36,678 nt of DNA, from positions 1-36,678 of the forward strand of contig NZ_JAJITC010000029.1 of assembly GCF_020881035.1 (NCBI RefSeq), given 5' to 3'. The stretch is from Paraburkholderia translucens. Lineage in GTDB: Bacteria; Pseudomonadota; Gammaproteobacteria; Burkholderiales; Burkholderiaceae. The position numbers and the translations under genes were made by a program. The notes beneath the pieces are model-generated. The model searched no databases and was not told the DNA's origin. It saw only the letters and a program-made list of their open reading frames with translations. This document shows, piece by piece, positions 8,259 to 17,661 of this stretch. Each line of letters starts with the position of its first letter. The first letter of the stretch is position 1.

Positions 8259-8439
8259 CGTGCGTTCTCCTGGTAGGAACGGAGCGGGGGCAATCGGCCC
8301 TGCGGGAGGGCGAATCGGAATGTGAAGCCGCCACTGGCTAAGCATCGGCGCAGCGGGCTCGACCAAAGACAGTAGCAAGCGCGATACCCGCCGAATACCG
8401 TCCGCCAGACGGCAGAAGCGTCCAGCAGGTAACGGCGCG

Positions 8440-10083
8440 CTAAAGTTCGCCGTGCGCCGCGAGCTGGGCAATCCGGTCCGCGGTTCTGCACGCGACGGCC
8501 TGGATCGTCAGCGAGGGGTTCACGCCGCCGACCGTTGGAAATACCGATCCGTCGCAGATCCAGAGGTTCGGAATGTCCCAACTGCGGCAATCGGCGTTCA
8601 CGACGCTCGTCGCTCGATCGTCGCCCATGCGTGCCGTGCCGTTCAAATGGCAAGTATCGTCTTTCTGCAACCAGATCTGCCGGCCGCCGGCCGCCTCGAG
8701 CGCCTGCGCCATGAATTTCAGCGCGTGCGCGATCATGCGCCGATCGTTGTCGCAGTAGCTCCATGTGACGCGCGCGACCGGCAGGCCGTACTGGTCCTTC
8801 TCATCGGCGAGCGTCACGCGGTTGCGCTCCTGCGGCAGCGTTTCGCCGACCATCTTGAGCCCCGCCTGGTGGTTGTAGCGCTGCATCTCGTCGAGCAGCG
8901 GACGGCCCCACAGGCCACGGCCGTTCTGCGCTTCCGCCCAAACGTTCGGCAGCGGCCCCTGGCTCATGTACGCATAGCCGCCGAAGAAGTCCTTGCCCGC
9001 GTCCTCGTAGTTCCAGTGCTCGCTGATCGACAGCGACGGCGGCCCCTTGTACCAGCGGATTTCCTCGTCCATCAGGGCCCATGCCGCCTGATTCGACTGC
9101 GCCATCAGGTTCCGGCCGACGAGCCCGGAGCGGTTCGCGAGCCCGTCGGGAAAACGCGCGTTGGCAGACATCAGCAGGAGTCTCGGCGTTTCGATCGCGT
9201 AGCCCGCGACGACCACGTGCTTCGCGCGCTGGAACTGCCAGCGCCCTTCGCGCAGATACTCGACGCCGGTGGCCCGGCCCGCGTCGCTCATCGCGATCCG
9301 GCCGACCATCGCGAGGTCGCGGATCTCGGCGCCAGCATGCACCGCGCGCGGAATCCATGTGACGAGCGCGCTCTGCTTCGCGTTGGTCGCGCAGCCGGTC
9401 ACGCAGAAGCCGCGGTACACGCACGGGTGCGCGCGGCCGCGCGGCGCTGAAATGGTCGCGAGCGGCGTCGGTGCCCAGCCGACGCCCAGCGCCTCGGCGC
9501 CGCGCGCGAGCACGAGCGCTGCCGCGTTCAGCTCGTGCGGACGGTACGGATAACGCGGGCGCTTCGGCCCCCACGGATAGCGCACCGGGCCGGAGATCTT
9601 CAGTGCGTCCTCGACATACCTGTAGTAGCGCCACATTTCGCGCCAGTCGAGCGGCCAGTCGGCGCCATAGCCGAGCAGCGTGCGCGCCTTGAACCACTCG
9701 GGCCGAAAGCGCAGCGACACCATCGCGAAGTGCACCGTGCTGCCGCCGACCGCCTTGCCGCTGTTGTTGGAGCCGAGCTTCAACGGGTCATCGCCGTCGA
9801 CGATGCGCTCGTCGGTCCAGTACAGCTTCGCCTGATGCTGCTCGTCGGATGCGAACTCCTCGAGCGGGCGCCACCACGCGCCCGCGTCGAACGCGACCAC
9901 GCTAAAGCCCTGTTCCGCGAGACGGCAGGCGAGCGTGCCGCCTCCCGCCCCGGTACCGACGATCGCGAAATCGACTTCCTCGTTCTGCGGGTATTCGCGC
10001 ATCGGAATCCAACCGCCCGGCGTGAACACGTCCGGTGCGCGGCCATCCTTGCCGCGCGGGTGATGGAGCGCATCATCGAGCAT
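8440..10083 (-). CDS. GMC family oxidoreductase (gluconate 2-dehydrogenase-like flavoprotein)
   Basis: A 547-residue FAD enzyme. The dinucleotide-binding motif VDFAIVGTGAGGGTLACRL is at ~residue 37, and AVGGSTVHFAMVSLR is the second FAD contact. YRGFCVTGCATNAKQS lies mid-protein. HLNGTARMG and GGVNPSLTIQAVACRTADRI close the chain, where GMC enzymes place their catalytic His and FAD contacts. The mature-type start without a signal peptide and the neighbouring subunit-3 gene place it with the membrane-linked gluconate/sorbitol dehydrogenase branch, which oxidises sugar acids or polyols and feeds the respiratory chain. Its start overlaps the subunit-3 stop by 11 bases, a sign of translational coupling. 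No cytochrome c subunit gene follows. The substrate is unknown. Confidence 0.9.
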   Translation of the reverse strand: MLDDALHHPRGKDGRAPDVFTPGGWIPMREYPQNEEVDFAIVGTGAGGGTLACRLAEQGFSVVAFDAGAWWRPLEEFASDEQHQAKLYWTDERIVDGDDPLKLGSNNSGKAVGGSTVHFAMVSLRFRPEWFKARTLLGYGADWPLDWREMWRYYRYVEDALKISGPVRYPWGPKRPRYPYRPHELNAAALVLARGAEALGVGWAPTPLATISAPRGRAHPCVYRGFCVTGCATNAKQSALVTWIPRAVHAGAEIRDLAMVGRIAMSDAGRATGVEYLREGRWQFQRAKHVVVAGYAIETPRLLLMSANARFPDGLANRSGLVGRNLMAQSNQAAWALMDEEIRWYKGPPSLSISEHWNYEDAGKDFFGGYAYMSQGPLPNVWAEAQNGRGLWGRPLLDEMQRYNHQAGLKMVGETLPQERNRVTLADEKDQYGLPVARVTWSYCDNDRRMIAHALKFMAQALEAAGGRQIWLQKDDTCHLNGTARMGDDRATSVVNADCRSWDIPNLWICDGSVFPTVGGVNPSLTIQAVACRTADRIAQLAAHGEL

Positions 10084-10726
10084 GGCGGTTCTTCCGTGCG
10101 GCGCGCGCTTCGTCGCCGGGGCGGGCCTCGGCGGCCTCCCACGGGTCGCGCCGGTTGAAATTCATCCGCACGTAGCCGCGCGGATTGGCCGGACCGCCGA
10201 AGCCGATTTCACTCCAGGCGATCGGATGCGCGTAGTAGGTCGTGCAGATGTCGTGCAACACGTGTTGCGTGAAGAACAGCGCGGCTGGCATCCCTTGCCA
10301 CACGTCGTCCATCAGCGCGCCGCGCTCCATCGCTTGCAGCAGCGCGATGCGCGCGGGCTCGCCGACGTCGGCGAATGCGGCGCCGTGACGGCTGCGGCAT
10401 TCCTCGTCGAGCGCGGCGAGTGCGATGCGCCACGCCTGCTGCATCGGCGGCAGCTTTGCATTGCGATAGCCGTCGCCGCGCCCGCGCGCGATCTTGCGGT
10501 CGACCAGCGCCGCGAGCGGCACCGGCGCGCGCCCGCCCGGCTGCGGAACGACCGTCGCGCACAGTGCGCGCAGCGTGCGCCATTGCGCGGGATCGCACCA
10601 CGCGGGTTCGTCGGGCGTGCCGAGCCGCGCATCGACGACAAGCCGTGTGGCGTGGTCCCACGACGGCGAATTGCGCTTGGCGAGCACGTCGTAGTCCGGA
10701 TAAGCAGGCGGGGGTTGGACGTTCAT
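10073..10726 (-). CDS. Gluconate 2-dehydrogenase subunit 3 family protein
   Basis: A 217-residue protein from the ATG at 10726 with GGGAG upstream. It matches the small (gamma) subunit of flavin-dependent gluconate dehydrogenases: WRTLRALCATVVPQPGG near residue 50, an LDEEC helix mid-protein, and C-terminal FGGPANPRGYVRMNFNRRDPW. Classical gamma subunits carry a Tat signal that exports the flavoprotein as a partner. Here the N-terminus (MNVQPPPAYPDYDVLAKR) has none, so the complex may stay in the cytoplasm. The gene shares ATGA with the upstream membrane-protein gene and overlaps the GMC start. Confidence 0.88.
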   Translation of the reverse strand: MNVQPPPAYPDYDVLAKRNSPSWDHATRLVVDARLGTPDEPAWCDPAQWRTLRALCATVVPQPGGRAPVPLAALVDRKIARGRGDGYRNAKLPPMQQAWRIALAALDEECRSRHGAAFADVGEPARIALLQAMERGALMDDVWQGMPAALFFTQHVLHDICTTYYAHPIAWSEIGFGGPANPRGYVRMNFNRRDPWEAAEARPGDEARAARKNRHAR

Positions 10727-11724
10727 CGTTCGGTCTCCCTCAGGCGCAGCGCCGCGAGGCCGGCGGCGGCGAGCGCGGTGAAGGCGGGTGGCGCGGGCAA
10801 CGGCGGACCGTTGGGGACGTTCTGCGACCAGTTGCGCCAACCGCCCTGGCTGCGTGCGACGCCGCGCACGTGGAAGGCGCTGCCGGCAAAGCCGAGCGCC
10901 GCGGTGATCCTCAGCCACAGACGCGCGAACCAGCGCGGGCGCGCCGGCGCCAGCGCGGCGTTCGCGAGCAACGCGGCGGCTACCGGCGCGATCGTGACGG
11001 GTGCGTACATCGCACGATGCTGGAACGCGCCGCGAAAATGCAGCAACGCAACCTCTCCGACCGTGCCGATCAATCCGGCGCTGACCAGTAGCGCCAGCGC
11101 GCGTCCGGCGGGCATGCCGAAAAGCTGGGGATCGACGGCGGGCTGATCGCGCAACTGCTCGGCAATCGCGCCCAGCGCGCCGGACAGCAGCAATGAAGTC
11201 GGTGCGCCGAGCGGCGCGCCGTAGAACAGGTTGTGCCAGCTAAAACCGCCCGGGCGCTTCGTCACGTTGTACAGATGGAATACCGACCCGGCGACGCCGG
11301 TGGCGGCAGCCGCCAGATAGACGGCGCGGCGCGCCGCATGGCTGGCCTCGGTGTGGTCCCTGCCGCCGTGCAGCCCGGCCAGCAGCGAGCACGTTGCGCT
11401 GAGGAGCGGCGCGTACATTGCCCGGTTTTCGAATGAGCCGCGATAGTGCTCGACCGCGCTGTCGGCCAGTACGGAAAATGCGAGCAGCGCCGAGCCATGA
11501 TTGAAGCCGCGCGCCGCATCGATATGCGCGAGGGACGCGTGGCCGGGGACGGGCGCGTGCGCGGCACGCCGTGCGAGCCGCGGCGCAGGAAGTGGCGAAT
11601 GCAGTGATCCCGCGAGGCGTTGCCGGTTGCGCGGGACGCTGTCGTGCCGCTCGCGAGACGCGAGCGCAACCACGCCTGAGGCGGCGCACAGGATGCCGAG
11701 GATGGGTAGTGTGGTTCGGATCAC
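10723..11724 (-). CDS. Membrane protein made of two ~136-residue repeats, in GMC dehydrogenase operon
   Basis: A 333-residue hydrophobic protein without a family name known to me. An N-terminal hydrophobic stretch (residues 6-22) is followed by a Pro/Arg-rich linker and then two related units. Residues 93-106 read HYRGSFENRAMYAP and residues 229-242 HFRGAFQHRAMYAP. F149-H150 matches F284-H285, and G159-G160 matches G294-G295. PLGAP at 171-175 matches PLPAP at 308-312. Each unit thus keeps two His residues next to hydrophobic segments. The stop codon overlaps the start of the subunit-3 gene in ATGA, so it is translationally coupled to the dehydrogenase. It might be the membrane anchor or electron acceptor that replaces the usual cytochrome c; that is inference. 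Confidence 0.8.
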   Translation of the reverse strand: MIRTTLPILGILCAASGVVALASRERHDSVPRNRQRLAGSLHSPLPAPRLARRAAHAPVPGHASLAHIDAARGFNHGSALLAFSVLADSAVEHYRGSFENRAMYAPLLSATCSLLAGLHGGRDHTEASHAARRAVYLAAAATGVAGSVFHLYNVTKRPGGFSWHNLFYGAPLGAPTSLLLSGALGAIAEQLRDQPAVDPQLFGMPAGRALALLVSAGLIGTVGEVALLHFRGAFQHRAMYAPVTIAPVAAALLANAALAPARPRWFARLWLRITAALGFAGSAFHVRGVARSQGGWRNWSQNVPNGPPLPAPPAFTALAAAGLAALRLRETER

Positions 11725-11760
11725 GAGTTTCCGGCGATAGGTCGAAGTTGACGGCGTGTT

Positions 11761-12951
11761 TCAGGCTGGATCGATCGCGTAGCGCTCGGCGTCGGCGCGT
11801 TTGAACTCGAGGCCGCACCCGGGCCGCGACAGGTCGGGCGCGATCGTGCCGTCGGTCGCGCGCGGCGCGCCGTCGAACAGCATCGACTCGATCCGGACGT
11901 GGTCGTGGAACCATTCCTGGTGCAGCAGGCCGCGTACCGCGGCTGCGGCGTGCAGATGCAGCGCGGGCGCGCAGTGCGCGGACAGCGGAATGTGCTGCGC
12001 TTCAGCGAGACTGGCAGCCTGCAGAAAGCCGGTAATCCCGCCGCAGCGGCTGGCGTCCGCCTGCAGCACGTCAACGGCCCGGGCCGCGAGCATGCGCCTG
12101 AAGTAGTCCGCGGTGTAGCCGTATTCGCCGGCGGCAATGTCCATGCCGGCTGGCGCCGCGCGGCGCAGCGCGCGCATTCCATCGAGGTCGTCGGAGGTGA
12201 CCGGTTCCTCGAACCATGCGACGGCGGTCTGCGCGAACGTATGCGCGATTTTCAGCGCCGCCTTCGTGCCGAACGCGCCGTTCGCGTCAACGAAAAGCCC
12301 GCGCCCCGAGCCGATTGCCTCACGCGCGCACTGCACGCGAGCCGGGTCACGGCCGGGGTCGCTGCCGACCTTGATCTTGACCCAGCGGCAGCCATCCTCG
12401 TCGGTCCAGCGCGTGAGTTGCTCGCGAATCCGGGCATCGCTGTAGGTCGTGAAGCCGCCGCTGCCGTAGATCGGCACGCGTTCGCGCGTACGACCGAGCA
12501 GCGTGACGACTGGCACATCGAGACGCTTCGCGTGCAGATCCCACAACGCGCAGTCAAGCGCCGAAATCGCGGTCGCCGCGATTCCGTCGCGGCCGAGATT
12601 GCGCACCGCGCGTTGCATGTCGAGCCATCGTTCGGTGATCCGGGACGCGTCGGTGCCTTGCAACACCTTCGCGAGCGTCCGGTTGACGAGCGTCGTGACG
12701 CAGCCGTCGCTATAGGTGTAGCCGAGTCCGGTCGCGCCCGCGGCGTCGACCTCGACCACGATCAGCGTCGTCGCGTCCCATGCGAAGGTGCCGTCGGCCT
12801 CCGGCGCGTCGGTCGGAATACGGAACGCGCGTGCAGCGATACGTGTGATAGGCGCGCATGCATCCGCCTCCGTGGGAGCCGACACGGTCGCATCGATGGG
12901 CGTATCGTGCGCGGCGGTCCCGGACTGATCCGGAAGTATCGTGCCTGTCAT
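11761..12951 (-). CDS. Mandelate racemase/muconate lactonizing enzyme (enolase superfamily)
   Basis: A 396-residue enzyme from the ATG at 12951 (a longer frame reaches 13044 but its first 31 residues are arginine-rich and unlike the family). Visible catalytic set: VKIKVG with K192 and K194; metal ligands D222 in FVDANGAF, E248/E249 in WFEEPV and E276 in AAGEYGY; D299 in QADASRCGGITG and H326 in SAHCAP form the likely general-base dyad. This Lys plus His/Asp arrangement is that of the mandelate-racemase subgroup, many of which dehydrate sugar acids. The gene ends 36 bases before the duplicated membrane protein and is probably the first gene of the cluster, suggesting that the dehydrogenases make or use an acid sugar. 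Confidence 0.9.
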   Translation of the reverse strand: MTGTILPDQSGTAAHDTPIDATVSAPTEADACAPITRIAARAFRIPTDAPEADGTFAWDATTLIVVEVDAAGATGLGYTYSDGCVTTLVNRTLAKVLQGTDASRITERWLDMQRAVRNLGRDGIAATAISALDCALWDLHAKRLDVPVVTLLGRTRERVPIYGSGGFTTYSDARIREQLTRWTDEDGCRWVKIKVGSDPGRDPARVQCAREAIGSGRGLFVDANGAFGTKAALKIAHTFAQTAVAWFEEPVTSDDLDGMRALRRAAPAGMDIAAGEYGYTADYFRRMLAARAVDVLQADASRCGGITGFLQAASLAEAQHIPLSAHCAPALHLHAAAAVRGLLHQEWFHDHVRIESMLFDGAPRATDGTIAPDLSRPGCGLEFKRADAERYAIDPA

Positions 12952-13172
12952 CGCATAGGGTCCTGCAGGGGATGAGCGGAATGAGCCAGTTCGCGGCGCG
13001 CGTCGGTCGCAAACGAAGGACAGCGAAGTTTCAGCAAGCCGCATGCCTCGCGGCGCAGTTGCGGTAAACGGGGGGGGCGGTTTCGCCCGCGCGCCGCTCG
13101 GGCTCGACGCTTGCTGCGCTCACCACGCACACTCATGCCGAATGGCAGTTCGGCAAACGCGGGAGATGGGAC

Positions 13173-14966
13173 ATGACGCAAACCGTAGGTGACTTCATCA
13201 TCGACAGACTGCATCGCTGGGGCGTGCGACGCATGTTCGGCTATCCGGGCGACGGCATCAACGGCGTGTTCGGCGCGCTGAATCGTGCAGAGGGAAAGAT
13301 CGCATTCGTGCAGGCGCGCCACGAGGAAATGGCAGCGTTCATGGCGAGCGCGCACGCGAAGTTCACGGGCGAGCTCGGCGTGTGCATTGCCACCTCGGGG
13401 CCGGGCGCCGCGCATCTGCTGACGGGGCTCTATGACGCTCGCCTCGACCATATGCCGGTGCTCGCGATCACGGGGCAGCAGGCGCGCGCCGGTCTTGGCT
13501 CGCACTACCAGCAGGAGCTCGATCTGGCTGCGCTGTTCAAGGACGTGGCCGGCGCCTACGTGCAGCAGGCGAGCGTGCCGGCGCAGGTACGTCACATGGT
13601 GGATCGCGCGGTCCGCATCGCGCTGTCCGAGCGGCGCGTGACTGCGCTGATCCTGCCGAACGACCTGCAGGATCTGGAATACGAAGGTCCGGGGCGCAAA
13701 CACGGCACGGCGCACTCCGGCGTGGGCTTTGCGAAGCCGCGCGTGGTGCCGGCGCAGGAGGATCTCGAGCGTGCAGCGGACGTGCTGAACGCGGGGCGCA
13801 AGGTCGCGATGCTGGTCGGTGCCGGCGCATTGCACGCGACCGACGAAGTGATCGCGGTCGCGGACCGGCTCGGCGCAGGCGTCGCGAAGGCGCTGCTCGG
13901 CAAGGCCGTGCTCCCCGACGACCTGCCATGGGTGACGGGCTCGATCGGTCTGCTTGGCACGAAGCCGAGCTACGAGCTGATGACGAACTGCGACACGCTG
14001 CTGATGATCGGTTCTGGCTTTCCGTACGCGGAATTCCTGCCGAAGGAGGGCGACGCGCGCGGCGTGCAGATCGACATCGCTGCGGACATGCTGAGCCTGC
14101 GCTATCCGATGGAGGTCAACCTCGTCGGCGATGCGGCGCAGACCCTGCGCGCGCTGCTGCCGCTGTTGCAGCAGAAGGACAGTGATGCGTGGCGTTCCAG
14201 GATCGAGCGCTGGACGGGCCGCTGGTGGGAGACGCTGCACGAGCGCGCGCACGAGTCCGCGAAAAACGGCGTGAATCCGCAGCGCGCGTTCACCGAGCTG
14301 TCTGCGCGCCTGCCGGACGGTGCGATCCTGACGAGCGACTCGGGCTCGTGCGCGAACTGGTATGCGCGCGACCTGAAGATCCGGCGCGGCATGATGTGCT
14401 CGCTGTCGGGCGGGCTCGCGTCGATGGGGGCGGCGGTGCCGTATGCAATCGCCGCCAAGTTCGCGCATCCGGGGCGGCCGGTGATCGCGATGGTCGGCGA
14501 CGGGGCCATGCAGATGAACAACATGGCCGAACTGATCACGGTCTCGAAGTACTGGAAGGAGTGGGCCGATCCGCGCTGGATCTGCATGGTGCTGAACAAC
14601 GAAGACCTCAATCAGGTGACGTGGGAGCAGCGGGTGATGGAGGGCGATCCGAAGTTCGTCGCTTCGCAGTCGATCCCGAACGTGCCGTATCACCGCTTTG
14701 CCGAGATGCTCGGGTTCCAGGGAATCTACGTCGACGAGGCCGATCGTCTCGGCGAAGCGTGGGACGAGGCGCTCTCGGCCAAGCGGCCCGTGCTGCTCGA
14801 AGTGAAGAGCGATCCGGAAGTGCCGCCGCTGCCGCCTCACGTGACGCTCGCGCAGGCGCGCGCGTTCGCCCGCACGCTGATGGAAGGCGACCCAGAGGAA
14901 GGCAGCGTGATTGCGAACACCGCGAAGCAGGTGCTTTCCACCGTGCTGCCCGGCGGCAAGGAGTGA
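13173..14966 (+). CDS. Thiamine pyrophosphate-requiring enzyme (pyruvate oxidase/acetolactate synthase-like)
   Basis: A 597-residue ThDP enzyme with the three standard domains. The N-terminal PYR domain has MFGYPGDGINGVFGAL and the catalytic Glu E51 in QARHEEMAAF. The central domain has the Rossmann-like KVAMLVGAGAL. The C-terminal PP domain carries GDGAMQMNNMAEL and then NNEDLNQVTWEQR, the Mg-ThDP-binding motif (GDG...NN). Overall it is closest to pyruvate-oxidase-like (PoxB) enzymes rather than biosynthetic acetolactate synthase, and no small regulatory subunit gene lies nearby. GGGAGATGGG precedes the ATG. It is divergent from the oxidative cluster across 221 bases, so the two may share control. 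Substrate uncertain: pyruvate or another 2-oxo acid. Confidence 0.88.
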   Translation: MTQTVGDFIIDRLHRWGVRRMFGYPGDGINGVFGALNRAEGKIAFVQARHEEMAAFMASAHAKFTGELGVCIATSGPGAAHLLTGLYDARLDHMPVLAITGQQARAGLGSHYQQELDLAALFKDVAGAYVQQASVPAQVRHMVDRAVRIALSERRVTALILPNDLQDLEYEGPGRKHGTAHSGVGFAKPRVVPAQEDLERAADVLNAGRKVAMLVGAGALHATDEVIAVADRLGAGVAKALLGKAVLPDDLPWVTGSIGLLGTKPSYELMTNCDTLLMIGSGFPYAEFLPKEGDARGVQIDIAADMLSLRYPMEVNLVGDAAQTLRALLPLLQQKDSDAWRSRIERWTGRWWETLHERAHESAKNGVNPQRAFTELSARLPDGAILTSDSGSCANWYARDLKIRRGMMCSLSGGLASMGAAVPYAIAAKFAHPGRPVIAMVGDGAMQMNNMAELITVSKYWKEWADPRWICMVLNNEDLNQVTWEQRVMEGDPKFVASQSIPNVPYHRFAEMLGFQGIYVDEADRLGEAWDEALSAKRPVLLEVKSDPEVPPLPPHVTLAQARAFARTLMEGDPEEGSVIANTAKQVLSTVLPGGKE

Positions 14967-15058
14967 GCGGTCGGATAACCGCCCAGGCTGCGTCAGCCGA
15001 AGGCGGGCGCGCAGCTCGCACGGCGCATCGTGCCGCGCAGCATCATTGACGGAGCGCG

Positions 15059-16050
15059 TCACCGCCCGGCTGCGGGCGCGTCGTCCTGCCACCCGCCGCC
15101 GAGGGCCTTGTAAAGCGCGACGAGATCGGTCGTGACCTGCGCGACGTTCTGTGCCGCCTGCTCGCGACCTCGTGCGAGCTGCCGCTGGGCGTCGAGCACG
15201 TTGAGATAGGTGACGATCCCTTTGCGATAGCTCTCGCGCGCCAGCTCGAATGCCTGCTGCTGCTCGCGCACGCTGTCGTCGAGCGCAACCTGCCTCGCCT
15301 GGTCGGTGCGATAGACCGTTAGGGCGTCGTCGACGTCACGCAGCGCGGCGAGCACCGTCTTGCGATAGTCGAGCGCGGCATTCGCCTGCTGCACCTTCGA
15401 TAGCTTGAGGTTCGCGACGAGCGCGCCGCCCTGGAAAAGCGGCAGCGAAATCTGCGGCCCGAACGAGTAGAACAGGTGCGGCCAGCGCGACAGGTCGCTC
15501 GCGTTCACCGCGCGCGTGCCGACCCGTCCCGTAAGCGAGATGTCCGGATAGAACTGTGTGACCGCGACGCCGACGCTTGCCGTCGCTGCACGGAGCGTCG
15601 CCTCCGCACGCCGGATGTCGGGGCGCCGGCGCGCCAGCGTCGAGGGCAGCTCGCATTGGCGCGCAGGTCCGGCAGACCTTGAGCCGCCGTCTGCTGCACC
15701 TGCAGCCGCGCCTCGGCGATGCGCAGCACCGCTTCCTGCAGATCGGGATTCCCGGCCACCGCGCGCCCGATCAACGCATCGAGCGTCGGGTCGTTGAAGC
15801 TGCGCCACCAGCGAGGGTCCGGATCGGAGTCGACGGTCGGTGTCGAGAAGGTCTGCGTGCCGGACGCCTCGCTTGCCGCCGCGGCCGAAGCCGGCGGCGC
15901 GGCCGCGGCGCGTGACAGGTCGTGCCACTGCGCCGGCACGTCGGCCTTCGGCGGCTTGAAGTCGGGGCCGACCGTGCATCCGGTTGCGAGCGCCGCGAGT
16001 CCAAGTGCCAAAACAGCGCGGATGAGGGCGCGCGCGGGCGAATCATTCAT
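15059..16050 (-). pseudogene. NodT/OprM-type efflux outer-membrane lipoprotein, middle third deleted
   Basis: The N-terminal part (from 16050) is a lipoprotein signal ending ALATGC followed by TVGPDFKPP, then PRWWRSFNDPTLDALI and RIAEARLQVQQTAAQGLPDL, typical of NodT. At about 15650 the sequence jumps, in another frame, to ELPSTLARRRPDIRRAEATL, a motif that lies about 300 residues into intact family members. It then continues normally to the stop at 15059, through KGIVTYLNVLDAQRQLARGR. Intact proteins are about 480-500 residues; roughly 180 codons are missing and the frame is shifted, so no functional channel can be made. It is the last gene of the HlyD-DHA2-NodT operon. Confidence 0.88.
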
Positions 16051-16051
16051 G

Positions 16052-17661
16052 TCAGTGTCCTGCGCCTGCGCCCGCCGCTTTCACCGGCGAGAAGAAGAAC
16101 GTCAACGGCAGGAAGCATAGGCAGAAGATCGACAGGATCGCGAACACGTCGATGTACGCGAGGATCGCCGCCTGCGACGCGAAGGTCTCGTACAGGCGGC
16201 CCGTCGCAGTCTGCAACGCGGCGGCGTGCGGCTCGCCCGTCGTGTCCATGATGGTTTTCGCGGTGCGCCGCAGGGTGTCGGCGTAATTCTGCGAGAGCGG
16301 CGTCATGTGCCCGGAGAGGTGCGCCATGCGGACCTGCATGCGTTCGCGGATCATCGCGGTCGACAGCGCGATGCCGACCGAGCCCGCGACGTTGCGAAAC
16401 ATCGTGAAGAGCGCGGACGCGTCGTTGTTCAGCCGGCGGGGCACGGTCAGGTACGCGAGCGTCGTGATCGGCACGAACAGAAAGCCGATTGCGATCGACT
16501 GCGCGCTGCGCATCTTCACGAGCGTTGCGTAGTCGACGTCGGGAACGAGCGTATGCGCGTATGCGAGCGCGAGTGCCAGCAGCAGGAAGCCAGTGGCGAT
16601 CAGATAACGTGTCTGCACATGCGGCATGAGCCGGCTGATGATGGGTATCTCCATCACGATCAACACGGCACCGGGCGAGAGCACGAGACCCGCGAGTGTC
16701 GCCGTGTAGCCGAGCCGCTGCTGCGCGAGCTGCGGCACGAGCACCGCGCTGCCATAGAGAATGGCCGCGAAGGCAGCCATCAGCACGCAGCCGATCGAGA
16801 AATTGCGGTCCCTCAGGCACGAGAGATCGACGACCGGACGCCTCGCGTACAGCAGCCATACCGTCGCGCCGAGGATGCCGGCCGCGGCGAGCGCGCCGAA
16901 CGTGACGATGAACGGCGACTTGAACCAGTCGTCGTCCTCGCCGCGGTCGAGCATCACTGCAGGCAACCGAGACCGATCGCAATCAGCGTGATGCCGGGAT
17001 AGTCGATTGACATCTTGCCGCGATGGCGGCGCCCCCACGGCGGGTCCTCGACGAACTGCATCACGCCGAGCGTCGTGAGGATGCCGAACGGCACGTTCAG
17101 CAGGAACACCCAGCGCCATGAGAAGTTGTCGGTGATCCAGCCGCCGAGCGTCGGCCCCAGCACCGGCGCGACCACGATCGCGACCGCGGAGACCGAGAAT
17201 GCGCGGCCGCGCCGCTCGGGTGCAAAGGTGTCGAGGATGATCGACTGCTGGTTCGGCTGCAAGCCACCGCCGAAGAAGCCTTGCAGCACCCGGAACACGA
17301 TCAGCTGGCCGAGGCTCGTCGCGATGCCGCACAGGAACGAGCAGGCGGTGAACGCAGCGATACACACGAGGAAATAGCGCTTGCGGCCGAGGATGCGGCC
17401 AAAGAACGCCGAGATCGGCAACACGATCCCATTCGATACCAGATAGGACGTGAGTGTCCAGGTCGCTTCGTCGTAGCTCGCGGACATCGTGCCGGCGATG
17501 TGCGGCAGCGCGACGTTGACGATCGTCGTGTCGAGTACTTCCATGAACGCCGCGAGCGTGACGACGATCGCGATCAGCCACGGATTCGCGGCGGGCCGCC
17601 AGCCGCCATGGTCGGTGTCGCGACCGCTAGCGCCGTTGCCGTTCGAAGCCTTTGCGTTCAT
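16052..17661 (-). pseudogene. DHA2 family (EmrB-type) drug efflux permease, split by a one-base frameshift
   Basis: The first half (16954-17661, 235 residues) starts MNAKASNG and holds the DHA2 signatures AFMEVLDTTIVNVALPHIAG (first helix) and LGPTLGGWITDNFSWRWVF. It stops at TGA 16954-16956 after IGLGCLQ. The second half continues in the next frame as MLDRGEDDDWFKSPF and carries the remaining helices to 16052. One inserted G (CAG-G-TGATG) would restore a protein of about 536 residues, the normal 14-helix length. The stop and the next ATG overlap as TGATG, so reinitiation could in principle make two half-permeases. The neighbouring outer-membrane gene is also broken, which favours real decay over a sequencing error. 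Confidence 0.85.

Noticed and set aside
14967..15058. Terminator between the ThDP enzyme and NodT genes
   Set aside because: Short stems such as GGCTG-CGT-CAGCC exist, but none is followed by a T-run.
12948..15092. 714-codon open frame antisense to the ThDP enzyme gene
   Set aside because: Arg/His-rich sequence with no recognisable domain; it is the usual shadow of a high-GC gene whose sense translation is a clear ThDP enzyme.
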